This document shows, piece by piece, positions 54,620-64,000 of a stretch of 64,000 nucleotides of DNA. The notes below the pieces were generated by a model that saw nothing but the letters and a program-made list of their open reading frames with translations, was not told the DNA's origin and ran no database searches. Within the stretch, counting starts at the first letter, position 1; the number at the start of each line of letters is the position of its first letter. Where the stretch lies: positions 1,612,001 through 1,676,000 of the forward strand of contig CADCXC010000035.1 in NCBI GenBank assembly GCA_902806595.1, written 5' to 3'. The stretch comes from Pyrenopolyporus hunteri. Lineage: Eukaryota > Ascomycota > Sordariomycetes > Xylariales > Hypoxylaceae. A program made the translations under genes and the position numbers.

Positions 54620-57600
54620 CCGTGCCATCCTAAATCTTTCGCGAGATCTATTTCATTGTACATTTGATGCTATCTATCACCTTGGGGCAGTTGGTACGCA
54701 TATTGGGACTGCTGGGGCATGGGGGTACATATGGGGAAACCTGGTGTTGGGTTTCGGATGGCATCTCTTGCATTTCGCGCACGGATCATGATAACCGGTT
54801 GGTGGTTTGGGGCTTGTATGATATGATTAAGCATGGGATGGGGGTAGGGTTACTCGGTTAGAATGGTATAGGCTTTTCGGCTGGTGAATGAAGACGGCCT
54901 CAAATGCGGATATATGTCCTAACTAGAGGTATCGTGTTGGGAGACCGGTGGGGGTATGGGTATAGGTCTGCTAGAACCTAGCCTCCAAGATAACTTTGCC
55001 GAAATACGGGATTGAGTATTCAACTCTATCTTACATCGTTCAAACATATCTTTTAGAGTTGCATCGAAGCGATGTCATCTGAGTTTAATCAAGAGCCCCG
55101 ATTTCTGAGGGTTGCGGTTCGAGTCTCACGCGAGAAGTGCAGGTGATTGATTTCCAGATAAGGAATGTCCGCATACCTGGACCGGGGAATATTAACGATG
55201 CCCAATAGGTTGAGTAGACCATGTGAAGGTGGCTCTGAGGTTACTGCCGGGGTGCAGAAGTTGTCAATTATATTGGGTACTTAGTACATATTCAGGAACA
55301 AGAAAAGGCGATCGCGCTCCAACCGACTATATATACTAGATGGATCTGTAAGTCCGTCTTGATCTAGATCCACAGACGCAACTAGAATATAGTACAGCGT
55401 TTTTGAAGCTATCATGTGCTATAAAGCCCGACCGACAACTACGGCGGGCTCTCGGCCTCGCGAAAGAGACGGACTTAATGTTTTGTTTGGGGAAAAATGG
55501 GAACTTATTTCGGGCCGCGTCGGTTTTGGGAGCTAATCTTACATGAATTGAAACCGGAAACAACTGAATGACGACGTAATAGAAGAACAACAACGGTGAC
55601 AACTTCTTGCAAGTGATGTAATACGTAGGTACTTACGGACGTGGTTCCCCATCACCCCATATTCGTGTTGGTTTCTTGCTTTTTGCGCATGAGTCTGTCG
55701 TGGACATTTCCGTACACCATAAATAAATTTATTGATACCTGAAGCAAATTAATGGTAAAACACCTGGTCGTACCATGAAGCCATTTTATAGTAATTCGCT
55801 GTAAGCGTTATCGGCTATAGGTCCATGTCGAATGTCGAACCTCTTATAGAACATGATCACGAGTGACCGTAAACTCGGTGAGTTGTCTTGCCCCCCAAGG
55901 AACGCCTGAGCAGGTTTCTGAGCGGGCCGTCATGCATCCTTAGCCAGGAACGCCAGGGCTTTGCCAATCATCGAAACTCGGAAGTGGATAGTTATCGCGT
56001 CGTAATCGTGTAGCCCCTCCACACGTATGTAGGTATTATGTATGCATATGTAGGTATGCTGTGATGTTACGAACAGACAACAGGCCTCCTTCGGTTAAGG
56101 TCCATGTTGTGCCAACCAACGGAAACGGCTGATCTGGCGATTGGTTTTGTTATTTATTACCTACTCGGATCAACCAGTCGATTTCGTCATGCTCAGCCCT
56201 CAACATAAATACAGATACACCTTACATTAGCTGATTAGTGTATACATAGAAAAGAAAAGGAAATGCGGTATTATTGTCCGCAAGTGGCAGTTTGTCTCAC
56301 TTGCCAACCCCTGTCCTAGAGCCTTCTTATGGTGTAATACCCAGGTAAAGAGGTGTATCTACCCCGCTGCTTTGGCGATAATCTTGCTGCCGATAGACCC
56401 CGCTGGTCTGACGAAAATGAAATAAAATGATTCCTAAACGCTGGGAACTCCCACTGTCTAAGACGGGCTTTTAGCTTCAAGTCACGATGCCCCTCCGTCC
56501 AATCACCGCTTGTGACCTGGGCTGCGTGGGGACGATAAGATAAGCTATAGCCAATCGGATGCAGTATACTCGACCCGAATAGGCATAGTGGAACTGGTGA
56601 ACTGTCGTAATTTATGTATACTGTAGTCGTAATACCCGTACCTAAGTACTTACCTATCGGGCTCTGGTTCTCTTTCTCCGTCTAGTTCAGCTAAGGTCCC
56701 TCTACCTACACAGCTACATCCATTACCTTTACACCTACCTAAACTAAACTAACTTATTCCCCTCTCTACTAAGACACAAGTTCCCCGTCTGTGGGGGTGC
56801 TCTCGAAACAACCAGCTCGGGCTATCGGCAGACAATCTAGATGAATATGTTGCTACCTCTTTTTTCTTTCTATCAACTACCTCATATATGTAGTTCTAAG
56901 ACATTTCCATACATTACCACCTCTAATGTACGAAAGAAAAGACACGCACCGTCGGAGTTGACAGGTCCCACGGGTGGGTTATCGTGACGCAGCTCGACCC
57001 TGGATAGAAGGTAGCACGGCAGCACGACCAATAAGACCGCGCCGGGCCAGTAGAATCGTGCATATTTGCATACCCCATCTAAACCACCCATCGTGGTGGA
57101 TGGTGGGTGGTCGTGAGTGGTGGTAGGTGGCTGTGTTCCTTTCTCCCCTTCCCCGTTCTCGTCAACCCATACCTAACCTAGCCTTGCCCGTCCTAGTGAG
57201 GAGCTCTCCTCCCTCCCTCTCCCTGCAGCCCTCACGTGTGCATACGTCTTATACACCTCCCTCCGCCTCTTTAAGCTTTACCTAGCTTGAACCTACCTCC
57301 CTACATACATACTATACCTACGCCGGACGGTGTTACTGGCTAGTGGTGTGCTCGTTTCCATCGTGACTAGCTTTCGTCATTGTAAACCCTCCCTCCATAA
57401 CTCTTTTTTCTCGTTTAAGTTGAGACTATTTTGGACGAGGAGTTCTCTAGTATCAGGCTGTCATCTTTTTCTTGGCTCTATGATTACGGCCGTCCCTCTA
57501 TTCACCTGCTCCCAATACTCTTGACACGGCCCTTACTTGGAGTGGCGGGCCTGAATGATAAGAGAGTTGTTTGGCCGGATGCGCAGAGTGCTCTCACCGA

Positions 57601-57665
57601 ATCTACCTCCCTAACATTCGTTACTCCGCCTAGCTCTATACGAGATACAACCTAGTTGACATACA
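54620..57665. other. Gene-poor intergenic stretch
   Basis: About 3 kb with no strong gene. 55080-55150 holds a GGTTCGAGTCTCA word resembling a tRNA T-arm, but no cloverleaf can be folded around it. From about 56640 the + strand is pyrimidine-rich with CTACCTACC runs, forming the leader of the gene at 57666. One reverse ORF at 56882-57091 is listed separately. ORFs in 57330-57655 look like leader sequence. Confidence 0.4.
56882..57091 (-). CDS. Possible first exon of a small membrane protein, uncertain
   Basis: A reverse ORF from ATG 57091 encodes YARFYWPGAVLLVVLPCYLL within its first 35 residues, a plausible membrane anchor, then a Pro/Asn-rich stretch ending PVNSDG at a GTGCGT donor-like site near 56950. 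The start context is good, and the position, divergent from the gene at 57666, is reasonable. No downstream exon was found and no family is recognised. Confidence 0.25.
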   Translation of the reverse strand: MGGLDGVCKYARFYWPGAVLLVVLPCYLLSRVELRHDNPPVGPVNSDGACLFFRTLEVVMYGNVLELHI

Positions 57666-58631
57666 ATGGCCACCGAAACCGCTATCCAGAACGTGGCGCC
57701 CCGCTTGGAAGGCCTGAGCGCCGAGGACTTTGAGACGGCCTCTATTCGCTCGGCTGCTCCGTCTTACGGTGAGGCACACTTGACCTCATACCCGAGGTCC
57801 AGCAGGAAATGCTAACAAAGAGGCTCTGGCTTAGTCTCCGAAGCACCTTCGTACCACTCGACGATACTCCCAAATGAAGCTGTGCCCGAGTACACGCCCC
57901 CGGAACCGCGAGGTGCGCCGCTGTCGTCACCACCAAGGTATGGATCCATGCTAAACCCGACGCCAACGCCAACGCCGATGACCTCAACGTTTGCGCCGGG
58001 TGCGGGCCTGCCTCGGATACCTTCTCCCCGTCGCCGAGACGACCTGCCGCGCCTCAACCACTTCCAGATTCCGACCTGGTCCTCGATGAGCAGCAACCCG
58101 ACGGCGCGCCACTATCAAAGAGTGGCCCATCGCCGCGTATCCGCAGCAAATGGTGGGCGCCACGGCTGGGGTGGGGTTGAGTCAGCCTTGCGTTCGGCAA
58201 TGGATCGCATTAACGCCGCAGCAGCAGCTGATGCCGCCGACCCCTATAAGGTGCGGCCCCTCGAGGATCCCTACCTAGTGGGCGAGGAGGCGGCGGCCGA
58301 GGCGAGGCGCGAGAGGCTAGCCAGACAGAACGGTGACGATATTCTGTACCGCGAGGACAGGCGATGGGATTGGTTCCTAGGTAGGTTTCTTTAGTATCTG
58401 GGATTATGGTGTACTGGCTTCATCACGTGTGCAAATGTCTGCTCTGGGCCATGAGGCGCACGGAAACCTCAACGCTTATACCCGGCCGTAGTAGCTTCGG
58501 AGTGTCGTGTACTAACAGTTCCGAATTGTCCAGGCCAGATGAGAGGTGCTGAGGAGCGCGACCGAAGTTGGGACAGCTTCCGTACTAATGTCGAGAGTCG
58601 TGGGAGGCTCGCACGTCGTTTCGGACGCTAG
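57666..58631 (+). CDS. Conserved-looking fungal protein of unknown function
   Basis: Three exons, 57666-57768, 57835-58380 and 58534-58631, give about 248 residues; introns are 66 and 153 nt with GCTAAC and ACTAAC branch sites. The N-terminus (ETAIQNVAPRLEGLSAEDFE) and the repeated (A)APSY(V/H)S motif are followed by a Pro-rich middle with (TP)n near 57959-57978, HFQIPTWSSMSSNPTARHYQ and RVAHRRVSA. The C-terminal part contains an Ala-rich helix (DRINAAAAADAADPYKVRPL) and a charged end WDSFRTNVESRGRLARRFGR. No membrane span or catalytic motif is visible. The well-ordered splicing and the conserved-looking blocks suggest a genuine protein of ascomycetes without assigned function. A phosphorylatable regulatory or adaptor role is only a guess from its composition. 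Confidence 0.8.
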
Positions 58632-59303
58632 ATCGAGCCACCAAACATAAGACGTGCGGAGAGAGCATCCTTTTTATCGCGCTAGCGGCGTCGAATTTCC
58701 CAACTCTATCCAAGAGCAGATTCGATGACCATGATCGGTTATCGCCGCATTCCACTTCTTTTCTTTCCTTTAGGAGCTTTATCTGGGTCGATTTATTTTT
58801 CTCTTCATACGCATTGGGCGGCGCTACCTTTCGGCGCCAATCGGACAGGCTAGATGGGTTCGGGTGCTACATCTTCTTTTTCGTTAAGCTTCAACACATG
58901 GGGTGTTGGCGCGGATGAATGGATGAGGTCATGAGATATGCTTGCGAGGGAGAATCATCCAATTATTTCTCCGTTCCTTTGGACTTTGCAGTAACTAGCC
59001 AGACTCCTATCTAGCATCAATTTAACATGAGTTTGACGAATTTAAATTATGGCGATGCTCTCCCATTTTATATTTCGAGATATCTTGGCCTGTAATGGCC
59101 ATAGCCGGACGTCTGACCGAAGCTCGACCTGCCGGCTGTCAACGATTCTAATGGTTATCCCTTAGTTCTACATACCCGTAAAACGCCATCGACCATGTAG
59201 CTATTGATTACACTCCACCCTTACAGAGTGGGTTTTTGCTTATGCTTCTTTATGTGAACATTGTGGCCATTGTGAAAGATGATACCGCTCGAGTTCGAAC
59301 GAC
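58632..59303. other. Convergent intergenic region
   Basis: About 670 bases of 3' flank for the unknown gene and VMA11, T-rich near 58755-58800. No ORF or repeat of note. Confidence 0.45.
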
Positions 59304-60138
59304 TTAACCCTTGCTCTTAGTGTTGAGGATAAGGGCTACGATGAGACTACTAACAATTAGTAACAATACCCCGCGGTGGTCGTAATACGTAGACATACCC
59401 ATAGAGACCCAGGACTTCTCCGAAAATGAGGATCAGGACCATGCCGACGAATATTCTTGACTGCTCCATGTACGCGCGAACTCCCTTGTCTCCGACAACA
59501 CCGATGCAGTAACCGGCTGCGAGACCCGTGAATCCGACTGCTAGCCCACATCCTAGATGCATGAAGCCACTATTACGGGTTATTAGTTTCCATACACGCT
59601 CGTCTTATTTGCTCAAGGGCGGGATCGTAGGACGCACGTGAATAAGCTGTAGCTTTGTCGCGACGGAGGGTCCATGTCGCCGGCGATAAGGACGGCGATG
59701 ACGAGCGAGTAGACGGCGATAATTCCGGCCATGACGACGGGAATCAGGGACTACAAGTATCGTCGCGTTAGAAGGCTATTTAGAATTATGATTCGGAATA
59801 GCGGAGAGCTGGTAGAGGATAGGCCGGGGCCGCGCTTTGGCGAAACGAACCTTCATGATCAGGTCTGGCCTGAAAGTACCCACGCCCGCGATACCAATTC
59901 CCGACTTCGCCGTTCCATATGCCGCCCCAATGCCTATAATTTCGTTTATTAGTACGTGGGGGTATTAGGGGAAACAATGCAGACTCAGGGAATCGTACTT
60001 CCGAAGATCATGGCGGAAGCGATGCCGGCCTACGTTGTCGGATGCTGTCAGTACGGGTATCTTAAGGGCGTTGGACTTTACGGAACTCGAGCTTACCATG
60101 CCGAAGAAAGGGGCGAACTTAGGCGCGACCTCTGCCAT
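59304..60138 (-). CDS. VMA11: V-type ATPase proteolipid subunit c'
   Basis: Six exons on the reverse strand: 60138-60097, 60029-59999, 59933-59851, 59750-59638, 59569-59399 and 59346-59304, giving 160 residues. Joined, they read MAEVAPKFAPFFGMAG, ASAMIFGSIGAAYGTAKSG, GIGIAGVGTFRPDLIMKSLI, then VYSLVIAVLIAGD, HLGCGLAVGFTGLAAGY and SRIFVGMVLILIFGEVLGLY, ending LIVALILNTKSKG. This is a four-helix V0 proteolipid with the proton-carrying Glu at about 141. The block YMEQSRIFVGMVLILIFGEV favours c' (Vma11), the fungal-specific isoform, over c (Vma3, which has a QQPRLF-type sequence there). It sits in the membrane ring that acidifies the vacuole. Introns are 52-100 nt. The longest uninterrupted ORF (59350-59562) covers only exon 5 plus a false tail. 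Confidence 0.95.
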
Positions 60139-61342
60139 GGCAAATACTCTTCTTATATTCTTTTAAAAAGGGCAGTTTAAAAGGGGGAGAAATGAAATGG
60201 GTTCGCGAAATACGGAAGGTTGTCGTCGCCAACCTGTTTGAGCCGCGAAAGAGGATGAAGCTATGTAACTTGCTAGCTGCCTTGCTTCGCGGCTTTCCAA
60301 TAGGTTAACCTTGCTAGGCCGGAAGCACGTGATTAGCTTATCCAATATCCGGATGACTGACTTATCGCCGGTTCGTCATGTTACAACTTTTATGCTCTTA
60401 GCCCAATCAAACTTTCGCTTCCCGGTATTTACCCCACAAATAACTTGTACTAGGATATGGGACGGTTTTGCATTCAATTTGAATCGTCAATACATTATGC
60501 ATGAGCTTATCCCTATTAAACGTAATCCGTACTAGGTGGGAGATAGGCACTTGAATAAGCTCGAGAATAACAACCTAACGTTCACTGCAGCCACTTCGTA
60601 TAACTTCTCACTTGACGCGTTCTCCCGACACGGGGGTCAAAGGCCTAAAATAACTTCTCCAGTCGAGAATAGGAGGATTCGGGGAGTCCAAGAGGTAAGA
60701 CAATCTTACGAAGTTGTCGTATTCGCTCAAGGGAACGTGCGAGGGGAAAGGGGAGGGAGAGAAGAAGCCTGGCCCGTGTTTTTTTCTTTGTCGCAGCGAC
60801 ATAGGGATCGATTGAAGTCGTCATCTGGCTTGACCGGTGCACGTGTCGATAAAATTGTAGCTCGGGGCGCAGATTCAGTTTCCCGCTAGCTAGCATTGTT
60901 ATACGGGGTGACTTTCGTCTTCAATTGAATTTTGTCGTTCCCCTTACTCTGAACTTTAAGGCCCGATCTATTACATATATACATAAGGTATATATATCCT
61001 AAAGGAGGCATGTTTATCGCGCCTTCTGCGTCGGTGGAAACATAACTGTGTTTTTCTTCACTTATAGATACGAGTAAATACGTAGCCACCTAGTTAGCTT
61101 TAGGTAGGTGGGATACTTGTACGGACGGATTATTTGTATTTATAAATCCAAATACCAGGTATATTTTAGATAGTGACGTTTTGACACCCCCCTTCCCCCG
61201 GAAAAGGTACTATGCTAACTGATCTACTAACTGACTTGCACGTAACACATGTGACCAACGGAGTAAGAAAATACTTTGCGCATCGACTCCTTTAAGCACC
61301 TGAACCACCTGCTGCTTCCCCTTCTACCTACCTACCTTATTT

Positions 61343-61360
61343 ACTGACTGACTGACTGAC
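61343..61360. repeat. (ACTG)n microsatellite
   Basis: Four and a half uninterrupted ACTG units in the VMA11-ROM2 intergenic region, a few bases after a CTACC run. Confidence 0.8.
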
Positions 61361-62032
61361 TTAACACACCTGCCCCTTCCCCAATTCCGAGCCGATGATA
61401 ACCCGGGGGCACTAAAAGTTGTTAGTTCAACTAGACCGGTTAGCCCATTAGCCCAGTTAGTCCCAAGCCCAGTGCCGGGTCCAATCTAACTGTCCTAGCA
61501 GTTTGAAGCAGACGCCAATGTCCTTGCACTTCTAATCCTTGATCATATCAATCAGTGTACAGATTACAGTACAGCGCCCATTCAAATCCTACAAACCCGA
61601 CCTCTTCTCTCTCCCTTCCTGTCCTAAAATAAACCCACCCGCTCGATTCGATGCCGACGTCCTGCTCATCGCTGCCCTCCGAATTTCTCCCTATTCCCTT
61701 CCACTGGCGATTTGCATCCAATTACTGAGTTCGCGGGAGCCTGGATAGGATATTTAGGCGAAGGGGAAAAGAAGAAGAATAAGAAGAAAAAAAAATCCTG
61801 AGAGGGACGGAAAGACGAAAAAGTTGGAGGAAGTAGCGTATCGCTCGCACAATCTCGGTCGTCAACACCCTCGGCGGTGAGCCCGTCGTCAGTGTCGGCA
61901 ATCACCCCTTTATCTCTATCTGCGGAACATCCCAGTCTCTGTCTAGGCTCCCGGCCGCCTGGGCTTCTGTAAGAGTGAGTGACGCCACACCCCTGGATCT
62001 TGTAGTATTGATACGAAGCTGCGTCTACGCCC

Positions 62033-62059
62033 GCGTCTGCGTCTGCGTCTGCGTCTGCG
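62033..62059. repeat. (GCGTCT)n hexanucleotide repeat
   Basis: Four and a half GCGTCT units about 125 bases upstream of the ROM2 start, probably within its 5' UTR. Read in reverse it produces an Ala-Asp run in an ORF that I do not consider coding. Confidence 0.8.
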
Positions 62060-62185
62060 AGTGGTTGTTTGTGCAACTTGGACCGATACCGCCGTACAAT
62101 CCGATAATTCTCATCGATTATAAAATTTCAGGGGCGTGATGTGTTTGCTGACCACCTAATTTCTTAACTCTTTAGGACTATAAGA

Positions 62186-64000
62186 ATGGCCGATTATCAA
62201 TACGATCAACGGCGATATGGCCCGTCCTCCAACAATCAGAGAGATGCCGCTTTCTCTAATATCTTCGGGGCCGCTCCCCCTCCGGGTCGCACTGGCACCA
62301 TGACTTCGTCGTCAGCGGGCTTCTCTCAGAACGCGCCGCCACAAGAGGGTAGAACCCAAACTATGTCGTCCGTATCGAGCATGCACCCTGACATGCAGCG
62401 CCGCCCCCCTCCACGACCTCAACGGCAAGGAGGCTACGAGGAAACCGGTCGAACTCGAACTATGGATACGAGCATGGCCAATGGTTATTACCAGAGTCAG
62501 CGGAACCCTTCTGGAGGATTTCCCCCTCCTCGGGGGCAAGGGCAATATGGGCCGCCGTTACCTGCTGGCCCGAATCAAAGGCCTTATCCTGGACCTCCGG
62601 CTCAAGGCCCGCCTCGATTCGACTCGAGGGGGCCTCCTCCGCAAGGATACCCTCCGCAAGGGTATCCCCCGCGAAATCCAGCTCCTCGAATATATCAAGG
62701 CGGTCCTGGATCTGCCCCTGCCATGCGTGATGACCCCTACCGGTCCCAGTCGCTCGCTAGTATTCCGCGGCAGCCCATGTATCAACCTCCGCCTGGTTCT
62801 TATAACACTCCCCAGAATAATTACAGACCGCCACCGACTACTACCATGTCATCCCGAACGACGGCGCAGGGTCGAGTAGTCCCGGAACGCCACGACGATC
62901 GATCAATGTCTATGACCGGGTACCCTCCCGAGCGTGACGCTCATCAAACGATGAGCGGCCGGGTCATTCCCAACCGTATGAGGGCTCCTTCGAACGAGGT
63001 GCCCACGATTAATGGAGGTGGGTATCCCGGATATAACGGATTTATTCCTCCTCCGGGAACCGCAACACGAACGATGAGCATGGCGTCGTCGTCAACCGTT
63101 ACCGCGGGCGACCACAGCCGGACCATGTCAATGGCTAGTACCATTGTCCCCGAGACTTCCGAGCAAGCCCGACAGCAATTGTCACAACAGCTAGTGCACC
63201 GACCTTCCATCTCCTCGAGGTCGATCGAGGGTGAACGGCCGCCTACCGCGAAGATTCGACCACCCCTGGTGTACCCTGCTCTTCTCTCTCGAGTCGCCGA
63301 ATGTTTCCGCCAAAAGATCATTACGGGTGAGCGGACGAAGAACGAGTTGACGTACAAGAATGCTTTCAGCGGTTCCGAGGCGGTCGATGTTCTATCGTAC
63401 ATTATTAGGACTACAGATAGGAATCTGGCTTTGCTTCTGGGTCGAGCCCTCGACGCGCAGAAGTTTTTCCACGATGTAACTTACGAGCATCGATTGCGTG
63501 ACTCTACGTCCGAGATGTATCAGTTTAGGGAAACGCTTATGGACGAGCCGGAAGATAAGAGCCCCGTTAACGGTGTATTCGTTTTGCTCTCCGAATGTTA
63601 TTCGCCAACATGCACGAGGGACCAACTCTGTTATTCTATCGCATGTCCCCGAAGGTTAGAACAGGTGTCTCGATTGAACCTCAAGCCGCAGGTGGGATTG
63701 AAGAAAGACCAGGACGCCACGATCAACGACGACGCAGACCAGACCGACGAGCAGAAGCTCTGGATTAACACGGTTCCCAAAGAAATTGCTGAAAGTGTCG
63801 GTGACAGGGAAAAGAAGAGACAGGAAGTTATTTCCGAGATATGTTATACCGAAAGGGATTTCGTCAAGGATCTCGAGTATCTCAGAGACTTCTGGATCCT
63901 GCCGCTGCGCTCGAAAGGCTCGCCGATCCCTGCCGCGAGGAGAGAACGGGTTGTCCAGAATATTTTCAGCAATATCATCGACCATCCCAGCATCCACTCT
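62186..64000 (+). CDS. ROM2: Rho guanine nucleotide exchange factor (Rom1/Rom2 type), 5' part
   Basis: The frame is open without introns from ATG 62186 to the end of the window, 605 codons, and continues beyond it. Residues 1 to about 350 are Pro/Gly/Gln-rich and disordered, with repeated RTMS-type motifs and GYPPQGYPPR. A DEP domain follows at about 363-450 (PALLSRVAECFRQKI, NAFSGSEAVDVLSYIIRTTD, LGRALDAQKFFHDVTYEHRL). Then comes the Rom-type conserved block with DQLCYSIACPRRLEQVSRLN, and the start of the Dbl-homology domain at about 544 (REKKRQEVISEICYTERDFV, KDLEYLRDFW). PH and CNH domains are expected beyond the window. In yeast the family activates Rho1 at the plasma membrane for cell-wall integrity and actin control. 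The start codon precedes a plausible MADYQYDQ and is about 20 bases after a TTTAG. Confidence 0.93.
   Translation, partial: MADYQYDQRRYGPSSNNQRDAAFSNIFGAAPPPGRTGTMTSSSAGFSQNAPPQEGRTQTMSSVSSMHPDMQRRPPPRPQRQGGYEETGRTRTMDTSMANGYYQSQRNPSGGFPPPRGQGQYGPPLPAGPNQRPYPGPPAQGPPRFDSRGPPPQGYPPQGYPPRNPAPRIYQGGPGSAPAMRDDPYRSQSLASIPRQPMYQPPPGSYNTPQNNYRPPPTTTMSSRTTAQGRVVPERHDDRSMSMTGYPPERDAHQTMSGRVIPNRMRAPSNEVPTINGGGYPGYNGFIPPPGTATRTMSMASSSTVTAGDHSRTMSMASTIVPETSEQARQQLSQQLVHRPSISSRSIEGERPPTAKIRPPLVYPALLSRVAECFRQKIITGERTKNELTYKNAFSGSEAVDVLSYIIRTTDRNLALLLGRALDAQKFFHDVTYEHRLRDSTSEMYQFRETLMDEPEDKSPVNGVFVLLSECYSPTCTRDQLCYSIACPRRLEQVSRLNLKPQVGLKKDQDATINDDADQTDEQKLWINTVPKEIAESVGDREKKRQEVISEICYTERDFVKDLEYLRDFWILPLRSKGSPIPAARRERVVQNIFSNIIDHPSIHS

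Larger units (their letters stand above)
60139..62185. promoter_or_regulatory. Divergent promoter region, VMA11 and ROM2
   Basis: About 2 kb between divergent start codons. ORFs of 60-136 codons (for example 60536-60889 forward and 61666-62076 reverse) overlap each other and match nothing; the reverse one owes its Asp/Ala run to a hexanucleotide repeat. Present are a CTACCTACCTACC run (61324-61336), (ACTG)n at 61343-61360, and (GCGTCT)n at 62033-62059. The 500 bases before ROM2 probably hold a long 5' UTR. Confidence 0.45.

Noticed and set aside
61666..62076. 136-codon reverse ORF upstream of ROM2
   Set aside because: Its coding appearance comes from the GCGTCT repeat; no family features, and it lies in a probable 5' UTR.

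Overview
The window is a stretch of a filamentous ascomycete genome (Pezizomycotina, most likely Sordariomycetes; the order is inference). Genes are interrupted by short GT-AG introns (about 38-380 nt) with CTAAC/CTGAC-like branch points. The recognisable proteins are fungal: a DASH-complex Hsk3, a V-ATPase c' proteolipid, an RTA1-like protein, a Zn(II)2Cys6 regulator, a fungal rhodopsin-domain 7TM protein and a Rom2-type RhoGEF. Intergenic DNA is full of short TACCTACCTAGGTA-type motifs. All gene models were assembled by eye from splice signals and protein-family recognition; no alignment was run.

Layout. 1-0.4 kb is the 3' end of a probable polysaccharide lyase gene. 1.3-2.4 kb is a DJ-1/PfpI protein. 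2.4-10.8 kb is a gene-poor stretch ending in a long pyrimidine-rich leader. 10.8-13.2 kb is a ketopantoate-reductase-like protein with a long disordered tail. 15.2-15.9 kb is a tiny three-exon HSK3. 17-24 kb has an accessory character: an SDR oxidoreductase, an RTA1-like membrane protein, a Zn(II)2Cys6 factor and a SAM methyltransferase, all on the + strand. 25.6-33.7 kb is one four-exon BEACH/WD40 gene (Bph1/LYST family, about 2,614 aa). 34.3-48.1 kb is dense and largely housekeeping: complex I 9.5 kDa subunit, WBP1 (OST48), ISY1, a Ser/Pro-rich C-terminally anchored protein, a secreted 5'-nucleotidase-like phosphoesterase, mitochondrial GatA/HER2 and PRP38. 48-51 kb is gene-poor with decayed-looking ORFs. 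51.1-54.6 kb holds a rhodopsin-domain protein, a short interstitial telomere-like array and a small membrane protein. 54.6-57.7 kb is gene-poor. 57.7-58.6 kb is an unrecognised three-exon gene, 59.3-60.1 kb is a six-exon VMA11, and 62.2-64.0 kb is the 5' part of a ROM2-type RhoGEF running off the window.

Functionally most genes are unlinked housekeeping functions: splicing (ISY1, PRP38), N-glycosylation (WBP1), mitochondrial translation and respiration (GatA, complex I), vacuolar acidification (VMA11), kinetochore (HSK3), vesicle/vacuole traffic (BEACH) and cell-wall Rho signalling (ROM2). The only neighbourhood that looks like a co-functional accessory group is 17-24 kb. I found no convincing new system. 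The most notable points are atypical gene structures, the 17-24 kb group, a possible pseudoenzyme, and several unexplained repeats.
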